Positions 46,056 through 53,531 of a stretch of DNA of 64,000 nt are shown piece by piece (position 1 is the stretch's first letter; every line of letters begins with the position of its first letter). This DNA is from Paracoccaceae bacterium (lineage in GTDB: Bacteria; Pseudomonadota; Alphaproteobacteria; Rhodobacterales; Rhodobacteraceae). The notes beneath the pieces were generated by a model that did no database searches, had not been told where the DNA came from, and saw only the letters and a list, made by a program, of their open reading frames with translations. Position numbers and translations under genes: made by a program. The stretch lies in contig JALSJM010000017.1 in assembly GCA_026989355.1 (NCBI GenBank), forward strand, positions 62,001 to 126,000. Direction: 5' to 3'.

Positions 46056-46339
46056 GGTCTGTCTCCTTGAAGGAAAGCTGCGAAATTTCTGCCTTGCGGC
46101 TGTTTTGCCCCAGCCGGCCCCCGCTGGCAAGCCCGTTTGCCATGTGCCGACCCACCCCGCAACTGCTGAGGGATGCCTCCGGCAGGAACATTCACGGACC
46201 ATCAACGAGACGGCGCGCCGGAGGGCAAGGCGCTGCGCCATATCGGCGCTCCCGGCTTCCGGGGCCTTCTGGTGTCTTGCCGCCCCTGCCGCAGCACGCT
46301 ATCAGCGGTGCGCAACCTTCCCAACCGAAAGGCCTGCCG

Positions 46340-47650
46340 ATGATCCCGCGCTATTCCCGCCCCGAGATGGTCGCCATCTGGTCGCCCGAAACCAAGTTTC
46401 GCATCTGGTACGAGATCGAGGCCCACGCCTGCGATGCCCAGGCCGATCTGGGGGTGATCCCGCGCGAAAACGCCGAAGCGCTCTGGAAGGCGAAGGATGC
46501 CACCTTCGACGTGGCCCGCATCGACGAGATCGAGGCCGTCACCAGACATGACGTGATCGCATTCCTCACCCATCTGGCCGAGATCGTCGGCCATGAGGAG
46601 GCCCGCTTCGTGCACCAGGGGATGACCAGTTCGGACGTGCTGGACACCGCCTTCAATATCCAGCTGGTGCGCGCATCCGACATGCTTGTCAACGACATGC
46701 AGGAGCTTCTCGAAGCCCTGAAACGGCGCGCGCACGAACACAGGATGACGCTGCGCATCGGCCGCAGCCACGGCATTCATGCCGAGCCCACCACCATGGG
46801 GCTGACATTCGCGCGCTTCCACGCCGAGATGGCGCGCAACCTGAACCGCCTGAAGAACGCCCGGCAAGAGATTGCAACCGGGGCGATTTCCGGCGCCGTA
46901 GGCACCTTCGCCAACATCGATCCGGCGGTCGAGGCGCATGTATGCGAAAAGCTTGGCCTCGCCCCCGAGCCGATCAGCACCCAGATCATCCCGCGTGACC
47001 GCCATGCCATGTTCTTCGCCACCCTCGGCGTGATCGCCTCCTCGATCGAGAACATCGCCACCGAGATCCGCCACATGCAGCGCACCGAGGTGCTGGAGGC
47101 CGAGGAATTCTTTTCGAAGGGGCAGAAGGGTTCGTCGGCCATGCCGCACAAGCGCAACCCGGTGCTGAGCGAAAACCTGACCGGGCTGGCCCGCCTCGTG
47201 CGCATGAGCGTGATCCCGGCAATGGAAAACGTGGCGCTCTGGCACGAACGTGACATCTCGCATTCCTCTGTCGAACGGGTGATCGGCCCCGACACCACGA
47301 TCACCCTCGATTTCGCCCTGGCCCGCCTGACCGGGCTGATCGACAGGCTGGTGATCTACCCCGACAACATGATCGCCAACATGAACAGGTTCCGCGGCCT
47401 GATTCATTCGCAGCGCGTGCTGCTGGCGCTGACGCAGAAGGGGATCAGCCGCGAGGATGCCTACAGAATGGTGCAGCGCAACGCCATGAAGGTATGGGAA
47501 GAGGGCCGGGATTTCAGGGAAGAACTGCTGAACGATCCCGGGGTGACGGCCGTGCTTTCGCCGCAGGAAATAGAATCGCTCTTCGATCTTGCCCATCACA
47601 CGAAACATGTGGACACGATCTTTGCCCGCGTCTTCGGCGAATCCGCCTGA
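46340..47650 (+). CDS. purB: Adenylosuccinate lyase
   Basis: A 436-residue enzyme of the fumarase/aspartase superfamily acting twice in purine synthesis. It starts MIPRYSRPEMVAIW as in alphaproteobacterial homologues. Active-site parts are the HQGMTSSDVLDTA loop, GRSHGIHAEPTTMG with the catalytic His, and the signature GSSAMPHKRNPV. AAAGG stands about eight bases before ATG 46340. It is followed by fliG after about 100 bases. Confidence 0.96.
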   Translation: MIPRYSRPEMVAIWSPETKFRIWYEIEAHACDAQADLGVIPRENAEALWKAKDATFDVARIDEIEAVTRHDVIAFLTHLAEIVGHEEARFVHQGMTSSDVLDTAFNIQLVRASDMLVNDMQELLEALKRRAHEHRMTLRIGRSHGIHAEPTTMGLTFARFHAEMARNLNRLKNARQEIATGAISGAVGTFANIDPAVEAHVCEKLGLAPEPISTQIIPRDRHAMFFATLGVIASSIENIATEIRHMQRTEVLEAEEFFSKGQKGSSAMPHKRNPVLSENLTGLARLVRMSVIPAMENVALWHERDISHSSVERVIGPDTTITLDFALARLTGLIDRLVIYPDNMIANMNRFRGLIHSQRVLLALTQKGISREDAYRMVQRNAMKVWEEGRDFREELLNDPGVTAVLSPQEIESLFDLAHHTKHVDTIFARVFGESA

Positions 47651-47752
47651 CGGGGGCTCTCCGCCCCCCGGGGCGCAACACGGGGCGTAAGAGGGTATTA
47701 ACCGCCCTCGTGCCAGTGTTCCCCCTGCACAACCCGATGCAGGAGGAAACAC

Positions 47753-48832
47753 ATGTCCGCCAGCCTGTCCGTTTCTGAACCGCAACAGGCGCCGCCGCCG
47801 CCGCCAACAGGCAGGCATGGCGCGGCCCGGCCGGCGATGCTGTCGCGCCGGCAGAAGGCCGCGATCATCGTGCGCCTGATGATGAGCGCGGGAGGAGACC
47901 TGCCGCTGACCGCGCTTTCCGAGGAACAGCAGCAGGAACTGATCCGCCAGCTGGCCGGCATGCGGCTGATCGACAAGGCCACTGTCGAACAGGTGGTCGG
48001 CGAATTCCTGGCCGAACTCGAAAGCGTCGGCCTTTCCTTCCCCGGCGGACTTGAAGGCGCGCTCGAAGCCCTTGACGGCAAGGTCAGCAGCAGCGCCGTT
48101 GCCCGCCTGCGCCGCGAGGCCGGCCTTGCGGGTAATGGCGGCAATGCCTGGGTACGGATCGCCGCGGCCGATGCCGAAGCCCTGCTGCCGATCCTCGAGC
48201 GCGAAAGCATCGAGGTGGGCGCGGTGCTGCTTTCCAAGATCAGCGTGTCGAAGGCGGCCGAACTTCTGGGGCTGATGCCCGGCGAACGGGCCCGGCGCAT
48301 TGCCTATGCGATGTCGCTGACCGGCGCGGTAACCCCCGAAGCCGTTGAACGCATCGGCCAGGCCCTGACCGAACAGCTGGCCAGCGGCCCGGTCAGCGTG
48401 TTCGAGGAAGGCCCGGTGGAACGGGTGGGCGCAATTCTGAATTTCTCGCCCTCGAACACCCGCGACGAGGTGCTCGAAGGCCTCGAAAAGGAAGACGCGG
48501 CCTTCGCCGAACAGGTCAGGAAAGCGATCTTCACCTTCGAGAACATCCCCGAGCGGATCGACCCGCGCGATATCCCCAGGATCACCCGGGTGGTGGATCC
48601 TGCCGAACTGGTCATGGCGCTGGCGGCGGCCATGCAGTCGGGGCTCGAGAAACAGGCCGGGTTCGTGCTCGAAAACATGTCGAAACGCATGGCCGAACAG
48701 CTGCGCGAGGAAATCGCCGAACTTGGCACGGTGAAGCAGAAGGATGGCGAAGCCGCGATGAACGCGATCATTGCCAGCATCCGCGAAATGGAAGCCGCAG
48801 GCGAGATCCTGTTCATCGCCGGCGAGGAATGA
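47753..48832 (+). CDS. fliG: FliG-type flagellar motor switch protein, Rhodobacterales variant
   Basis: A 359-residue FliG. The C-terminal torque domain is recognisable: QVRKAIFTFENIPERIDPRDIPRI, then LENMSKRMAEQLREEI, and a final GEILFIAGEE. The middle domain has RVGAILNFSPSNTRDEVLEGL. The usual EHPQ motif of FliG is replaced by ESIE (RESIEVGAVLLSKI). The N-terminus has a Pro-rich run. It is far from other flagellar genes in this window. A strong site AGGAGG stands before ATG 47753. Flagellar use is inferred from the family. Confidence 0.85.
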   Translation: MSASLSVSEPQQAPPPPPTGRHGAARPAMLSRRQKAAIIVRLMMSAGGDLPLTALSEEQQQELIRQLAGMRLIDKATVEQVVGEFLAELESVGLSFPGGLEGALEALDGKVSSSAVARLRREAGLAGNGGNAWVRIAAADAEALLPILERESIEVGAVLLSKISVSKAAELLGLMPGERARRIAYAMSLTGAVTPEAVERIGQALTEQLASGPVSVFEEGPVERVGAILNFSPSNTRDEVLEGLEKEDAAFAEQVRKAIFTFENIPERIDPRDIPRITRVVDPAELVMALAAAMQSGLEKQAGFVLENMSKRMAEQLREEIAELGTVKQKDGEAAMNAIIASIREMEAAGEILFIAGEE

Positions 48833-49013
48833 ACCACCCGCTGCTGCCGAACAGCCAGCCACCGGGCTGATCCACGGCCGGCCACCCCAACGGGGAAGGG
48901 CGGCATGAAACCGCCGCTCTGCAGGCCGCAACCGGGGCAGGCCATTCCCTTTCTGCGCGGTTTTCCCCATATTCACGGCAAAGACCCGACCAAAATCCGC
49001 AGAAGGGCGCGGG

Positions 49014-49544
49014 ATGATCTTCGGCAAGCTGTTCAGAACCCTCTTCGTTCAGCACCGGAAGTTACCGGAACTGGCCCCGCGAAGCTTTGACGAAGCCCCC
49101 GGGGCGGCCCTTGAATATGCGCTCTGGATGAGGCGCGACGGCAGATCCGGCATCTTCGCTCCGGTCGTCATCTCGTTCAGCGGGGTCGGCACAGAACAGG
49201 CCTGCACGTTGGTTTCCCGCGACATCGCCCCCCCATGCAACGGCAACACGGTGGACATCGGCGAAAGCCCTGCCCATGCTGAAGCCACCCTTGCCGGACT
49301 GCCGAAGGGAGACTGGGAGATCTTCCTTCACGAGGGCCGGGCCAGACGCGATGACGGCTTCCTGCAGAACTGTTTCATCGGCCGCGCCAGAAACAACCTG
49401 ACGGGCGAGGAATTTTCCTTCCTGCGCCCCTTCCAGTTTGACGGCGAAAGGAACATCTGGGCCGGCGGCATCCGCAGAATTTCGTGCTCCCGGAACGGCG
49501 AAGAGGCGGAGCGCCTGCCCGCGGCGCCCTCTTTCCGGCCCTAA
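49014..49544 (+). CDS. Hypothetical protein
   Basis: A 176-residue soluble protein I do not recognise. No signal peptide or membrane helix is seen. It contains LAGLPKGDWEIFLHEGRARRDDG and FLRPFQFDGERNIWAGG-like stretches that suggest a folded beta-rich domain, and five Cys. AAGGGCGCGGG stands before the ATG, so a gene is plausible. It converges on the DUF4202 gene, overlapping its end by four bases. It might be a chance frame; confidence is moderate. Confidence 0.55.
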   Translation: MIFGKLFRTLFVQHRKLPELAPRSFDEAPGAALEYALWMRRDGRSGIFAPVVISFSGVGTEQACTLVSRDIAPPCNGNTVDIGESPAHAEATLAGLPKGDWEIFLHEGRARRDDGFLQNCFIGRARNNLTGEEFSFLRPFQFDGERNIWAGGIRRISCSRNGEEAERLPAAPSFRP

Positions 49545-50140
49545 TCGCGAAACGCGGCGGCAAATTCCCCGGGCAGATCGAATTCCCTCAGCACCCGGGC
49601 GCGCCCCTCGGACGACATCTTGCGCGCCGTCTTCCGCACGATCCGCAGCAGCCGGTCGGCCGGCTGGGTGGCGGCAAAGGGGGCAAAATGGTGCTTCAGG
49701 AAGACAAGGCAGATCACGTCCTCCAGCGCCTGCACCTCCCTGTCGCGCTTCAGACCCTCCTTGCGCAGCATCGCCGCCACACGCGCCGCCTCCTGCGGCG
49801 CATAGCCTTCAGCATGCATGATTTCCGCCACCCGGTCTCCGTGGAAGCGCCCGAGATCGCGCCGCCAGGCCAGATATCCGCTGCGCCCTTCGGGGTAATC
49901 GCTGCGCGGAATCGTCCAGCGCTCGATATGCTGGCCGCGGGCCGCGATCTGCAGCAACTCGCCCGCATCGGGAAACAGGCGGTCCAGTTCGGCGCTCATC
50001 CGCCGCCCGTAAACCAGCGCCTCGGGGCCCTCGGGGCCGATGGCCGGATCATGCGCATTGGCAGCATCGATCGCCTCGAACACCCGCGCAAGGCGCCCGC
50101 AGGCGCCCCCGCTTCCGCCTGGCTTCCCGCTCATTGGCAT
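49541..50140 (-). CDS. DUF4202 family protein
   Basis: A 199-residue helical protein of the DUF4202 family. Conserved-looking parts are AIDAANAHDP, LLQIAARGQHIERWTIPRSDYPEGRSGYLAWRRDL (His and Arg rich; shown in part), and LEDVICLVFLKHHFAPF. The HIERW and His/Asp pattern suggests an HD-like metal hydrolase, but this is inference. Homologues often lie near nitrogen-oxide genes. Start ATG 50138-50140 has GGAG six bases upstream and overlaps the regulator gene by ten bases; ATG 50134 would overlap by four. Confidence 0.8.
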   Translation of the reverse strand: MPMSGKPGGSGGACGRLARVFEAIDAANAHDPAIGPEGPEALVYGRRMSAELDRLFPDAGELLQIAARGQHIERWTIPRSDYPEGRSGYLAWRRDLGRFHGDRVAEIMHAEGYAPQEAARVAAMLRKEGLKRDREVQALEDVICLVFLKHHFAPFAATQPADRLLRIVRKTARKMSSEGRARVLREFDLPGEFAAAFRD

Positions 50141-50904
50141 GGCCGGCTCCACAGCTCGGCCCGGTCGCATCCGGCAAAATCGGCCAGGGCCTCGATATCC
50201 TTGATCTCTGCATGCTGGCGATTCACCCTGACCCCGTACCGGCGCAGCCTGCTGAAGGCCCGCGAAAGGCTTTCCGGCTTCATGCCCAGACGCCCGGCGA
50301 TCAACGCCTTGTCATAGGGCAGTTTCACCATGCACCGGCCGTTGCGGCAATTTGCGAGCCGCAGCAGGAACTCGGCCAGCCGCTGGGGGCCGGTCTGGGC
50401 CTTCAGGTGTTCCACGTCCGAAACCAGCGCATGCAGATGCTGGAAGGTTGCCGCCAGGATCGAGGTGCATATGGCGGGATTCTTCTCCATCATCGCCACC
50501 AGATCGCAGCTGGGTATCTGCAGCAGATCGCATTCCGTCACCGCCTCGGCCGATACCGGATAGGGCATGTTGCGAAAGGCCATGGCCTCGCCGAAACTTG
50601 CGCTGCGGGTGAACACGTTGACGATTGCCTCCGCGCCGTTCAGCGTGATGCGAAACAGCTTCACCCAGCCGTCGATCACGATATGAATCGCCGCGGCCTG
50701 CTCGCCCTGCAAGAAGATCGTTTCGCCCCGGTCGAAATGGCGCCATCGCCCGCGCGTCATCAGCGCGCCGGCGATCCGATCGGGCAGGCCGCGCAACAAC
50801 AGGGACTGGCGCGCGATCTTCCTCTGTTCGCCAAGTGTCATCCCCGGCATCGATTCGATCCCCGCCCTGATCCTGGTTCGGAAAACCGCAGGAAGCGCGC
50901 GCAT
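50131..50904 (-). CDS. Crp/Fnr family transcriptional regulator (DNR/NnrR-like)
   Basis: A 257-residue regulator: a cyclic-nucleotide-type sensor domain (about 40-165; GRGETIFLQGEQ-like and SFGEAMAFRNMPYPVSAEA), a dimer helix, and a C-terminal winged helix with recognition motif GMKPESLSRAFSRLRRYGV. No N-terminal Cys cluster of oxygen-sensing Fnr is seen, which leaves haem/NO-sensing DNR/NnrR-type or other clades. AAGGAG stands just before ATG 50902-50904. It is coupled to DUF4202. A TTGCA-N4-TGCAA box lies upstream. Confidence 0.88.
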   Translation of the reverse strand: MRALPAVFRTRIRAGIESMPGMTLGEQRKIARQSLLLRGLPDRIAGALMTRGRWRHFDRGETIFLQGEQAAAIHIVIDGWVKLFRITLNGAEAIVNVFTRSASFGEAMAFRNMPYPVSAEAVTECDLLQIPSCDLVAMMEKNPAICTSILAATFQHLHALVSDVEHLKAQTGPQRLAEFLLRLANCRNGRCMVKLPYDKALIAGRLGMKPESLSRAFSRLRRYGVRVNRQHAEIKDIEALADFAGCDRAELWSRPCQ

Positions 50905-50949
50905 GCTCTCCTTGCCCTGGCCCGGCACCTTCCCCGCAGGTCATTACCC

Positions 50950-50963
50950 TTGCAAGGATGCAA
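50950..50963. promoter_or_regulatory. Crp/Fnr-type box upstream of the regulator
   Basis: TTGCA-AGGA-TGCAA is a perfect five-base dyad with the 14-bp geometry of Fnr/Dnr boxes (TTGAT-N4-ATCAA). The TTGC half sites are closer to the NnrR-type pattern. It lies about 46 bases before the regulator start, so autoregulation is likely. Confidence 0.55.
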
Positions 50964-51070
50964 CATTTCGCCACTGGCGACAATGCCGAAAAACACCGCA
51001 AGGGGCAGAAGAAAGGCGAAAACGGCCCGTTCGGAAAACACCCCCGCCGCTGGCGGTGCCGGGCCGGCGT

Positions 51071-52084
51071 TCAGCCGTGCCCGCCTCGCCCCGTCGGTCC
51101 GAAGGCGGCAGACAGCCTCCGGGCGACCGGCGCCAGAACATGGGCCACGAGCGGCAGCAGCAGCAGGCCCGTTCCCAGCCCCGCCACCGCATAGAGCGCT
51201 GCTTCCGCCAGCCATGCGCCGCCGGGGGCAAGGCCCTGAGGCAGCACCCGGGCAAAGGATTCGGCCGCATGTTCTACCGCATCCGCCGGCCCGTGCATGC
51301 CGAGATCGCCCAGCCCGTGCACCAGAATCGCCCCCCCGACCCACAGCATCGCAACCGTGCCCACGGCGCTGAGCATCTGCATCACCACCGGCATGGCCTT
51401 CACCAGCCCCCGCCCGAAGGCGCGCACAAGCGCCAGCCGCCCCTTGCGGGCCAGCCACAGCCCCACATCATCGGCCTTCACGATCAGCGCCACCGTTCCA
51501 TAGACAGCCACCGTGATGGCAACGCCCACGACGGCCAGCACAAGCGCCTGCTTCCACCACGCGCCAGGCGGGATCGCGGCCAGGGTGATCGTCATGATCT
51601 CGGCCGAAAGGATGAAATCCGTCTTGATCGCCCCTCGCGCCTTTTCCTCTTCCAGGTGAAGCGGATCGCCGGGGGCCTGCCGCGCGGCGGAAGCGCCGTC
51701 ATGGCCGGCCTCATGCCCCCCCTTCCGGCCCCCGGCCAGCAGGTGCCAGATCTTTTCGCCTCCCTCGTAGCTCAGATAAGCCCCCCCCAGCATCAGCAAC
51801 GGGGTGATCAGCCCCGGCGCAAGGGCCGAGAGCAGCAGCGCCACCGGCAGCAGGAACACCAGCTTGTTGACCAGCGATCCCTTGGCGATCCGCCAGACCA
51901 CCGGCAGTTCGCGCTTCGGGTCGATTCCGTCCACGTATTGCGGCGTTACCGCGGCATCGTCGATCACCACGCCGGCGGCCTTGCTGCCGGCCTTGGCAGA
52001 TTGTGCCGCCACGTCGTCAAGCGAAGCGGCCGCCGCCTTGGCCAATGCGGCCACATCATCGAGAAGAGCCAGTAGTCCGCTCAT
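51071..52084 (-). CDS. DUF808 family membrane protein (YedI-like)
   Basis: A 337-residue inner-membrane protein of the DUF808 family. It begins MSGLLALLDDVAALAKAAAA and has AAGVVIDDAAVTPQYVDGI, the family signature, followed by PVVWRIAKGSLVNKL and about six or seven helices. A His/Gly-rich loop (GGRKGGHEAGHDGAS) lies in the middle. Function unknown. The start at ATG 52082-52084 is the family start; the frame is open 36 codons further upstream. Confidence 0.9.
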   Translation of the reverse strand: MSGLLALLDDVAALAKAAAASLDDVAAQSAKAGSKAAGVVIDDAAVTPQYVDGIDPKRELPVVWRIAKGSLVNKLVFLLPVALLLSALAPGLITPLLMLGGAYLSYEGGEKIWHLLAGGRKGGHEAGHDGASAARQAPGDPLHLEEEKARGAIKTDFILSAEIMTITLAAIPPGAWWKQALVLAVVGVAITVAVYGTVALIVKADDVGLWLARKGRLALVRAFGRGLVKAMPVVMQMLSAVGTVAMLWVGGAILVHGLGDLGMHGPADAVEHAAESFARVLPQGLAPGGAWLAEAALYAVAGLGTGLLLLPLVAHVLAPVARRLSAAFGPTGRGGHG

Positions 52085-52246
52085 GTCCTGTGCCTCGTCC
52101 TCATGGTTCCGGGTTGTCCGAGCTATGGCAATCGCCATGCGCTTGACAATGGGGAAAGCGGCCGCTTCTGCCCGGTGAGGAGCGAAAGCCACAGTCCGGC
52201 AACGGAAAACCGCCCGGAAAAGCCCGGCCAGCCCCCGGCGGCGCGT

Positions 52247-53041
52247 TCAGCCCTCTGGTGCACCGGCGTTGCAGAGGCGCCGCCAGCCGCCATCCTCGCG
52301 CTCCAGCGCGACCAGCCGGCCCAGCCGGTCAGCCGATATGTCGCCTTCCACCAGGGTGCGCCCCACCACCAGAGCCGGCGTGCCACGCAGCGCAAAACGG
52401 CGCGCCAGCGCCCGGGTCCGGGCAAGATCGTCATCGATACGGGAAGCGCCCATGTCACGCAGAAGGCGCGACGCATCCAGCCCCATCCCCCCGGCAAGCG
52501 CCCTCAGGTAGTTTTCGTCGGGCAGGAAGCGGCTGCGCATCAGGCGCCTGTGGAAAGCCTTGTAAGCCCCCTGCCGGCGCGCCGCCAGGGCCCCGCGCGC
52601 CGCCATCAGCGAAGCCTCTCCGAGCACGGGATATTCGTGCCAGTAGATCCGCACACCCGCCTGCGGATCCTCGGAAAGGGTTTCCAGAATGCCGCTCAGA
52701 ACCCGGCAATAAGGGCAGTTGTAATCGGTGAAATAGGCGATCGGCACCAGATCGGCGGGCGGTGAATCGCCCTTGTGAAGGGCGGCGCAGATAGCTTCGG
52801 GGGAATTGCCGATCGCGGTCGTCTCCGCCCCGCCCGCGGTTTCTTCGATTCCGATCATGAAATCCCGCGGCGCGGAAACCGCTCCGCCCCGGATGCGGCG
52901 AAATCCCCTGGCCCGCGGCAGATCCTCGAAGGCGAGGTCACCGCCATTGGAGATGCTGCGAAAACCCGCGGCCGCCCCCAGGGCAAGAAGCGCCCCGCCG
53001 GCCAGAAGCATCCGGCGCCTGCTGATCTTCCCGACTGCCAT
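52247..53041 (-). CDS. DsbA-like thiol-disulfide oxidoreductase with a Tat-type signal
   Basis: A 264-residue protein. The N-terminus SRRRMLLAGGALLALGAAAG looks like a twin-arginine signal. The thioredoxin-fold part holds the redox motif Cys109-Pro-Tyr-Cys112 (TDYNCPYCRV), and the cis-Pro is in RGTPALVVG. It is of the Com1/DsbA (DsbG-like) type and acts in the periplasm on disulfides. A third Cys lies before the end. It stands alone upstream of DUF808 on the same strand. Confidence 0.88.
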   Translation of the reverse strand: MAVGKISRRRMLLAGGALLALGAAAGFRSISNGGDLAFEDLPRARGFRRIRGGAVSAPRDFMIGIEETAGGAETTAIGNSPEAICAALHKGDSPPADLVPIAYFTDYNCPYCRVLSGILETLSEDPQAGVRIYWHEYPVLGEASLMAARGALAARRQGAYKAFHRRLMRSRFLPDENYLRALAGGMGLDASRLLRDMGASRIDDDLARTRALARRFALRGTPALVVGRTLVEGDISADRLGRLVALEREDGGWRRLCNAGAPEG

Positions 53042-53269
53042 TCACCGGCCCTCCGCCCACAAGGCTGCGCGCCCGCACTGCCCGCCGCCCCTGCTTCCGT
53101 GCCCCTGCTTCCGTGGCGGTGTGCGAAGACAGGCACGCCCCGCAAGACCATAACCGCTTTCCACCAGCGCGGCAAAGCCGGACGAAATCGCCGGCATCGC
53201 CGCCGCCCGCCGCGCTTTCCGGCAGCATCTTTCCGCCGCCGCGCTTCTGCCTGTTCCGGAAGGCTTGAT

Positions 53270-53344
53270 TGGAGCGGGCGATGAGATTCGAACTCACGAC
53301 CCCAACCTTGGCAAGGTTGTGCTCTACCCCTGAGCTACGCCCGC
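53270..53344 (-). tRNA. tRNA-Gly (GCC)
   Basis: Read on the minus strand, the gene starts GCGGGCGTAGCTCAGGGGTA and ends with CGCCCGC, T and an encoded CCA. The acceptor stem pairs fully (GCGGGCG/CGCCCGC). The D-arm, the T-loop (GTTCGAATC) and the anticodon GCC in CTTGCCAAG (53310-53312) are all clear. It has no intron. Confidence 0.97.
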
Positions 53345-53531
53345 TCACCAATCGTGTGGGGATATATAGCCAGCGCGCCGATGGCTGCAAGAGGGAATTC
53401 GCGGTTTCGCGGAAAAAACCCGCCCACCCATTGCAAGGGCCGGGCAGCGGGCAGATGCGGAATGCAGCAGGCCCCCGGGTGGGCACAAACCCCTGCCACG
53501 CCGCCCTGCATCGCAGGGGGGCGCAATGTTC

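Noticed and set aside
46202-49027. A 941-codon frame on the minus strand across purB and fliG
   Set aside because: It is a shadow of two clear genes on the other strand and spans their gap; no domain is recognisable.
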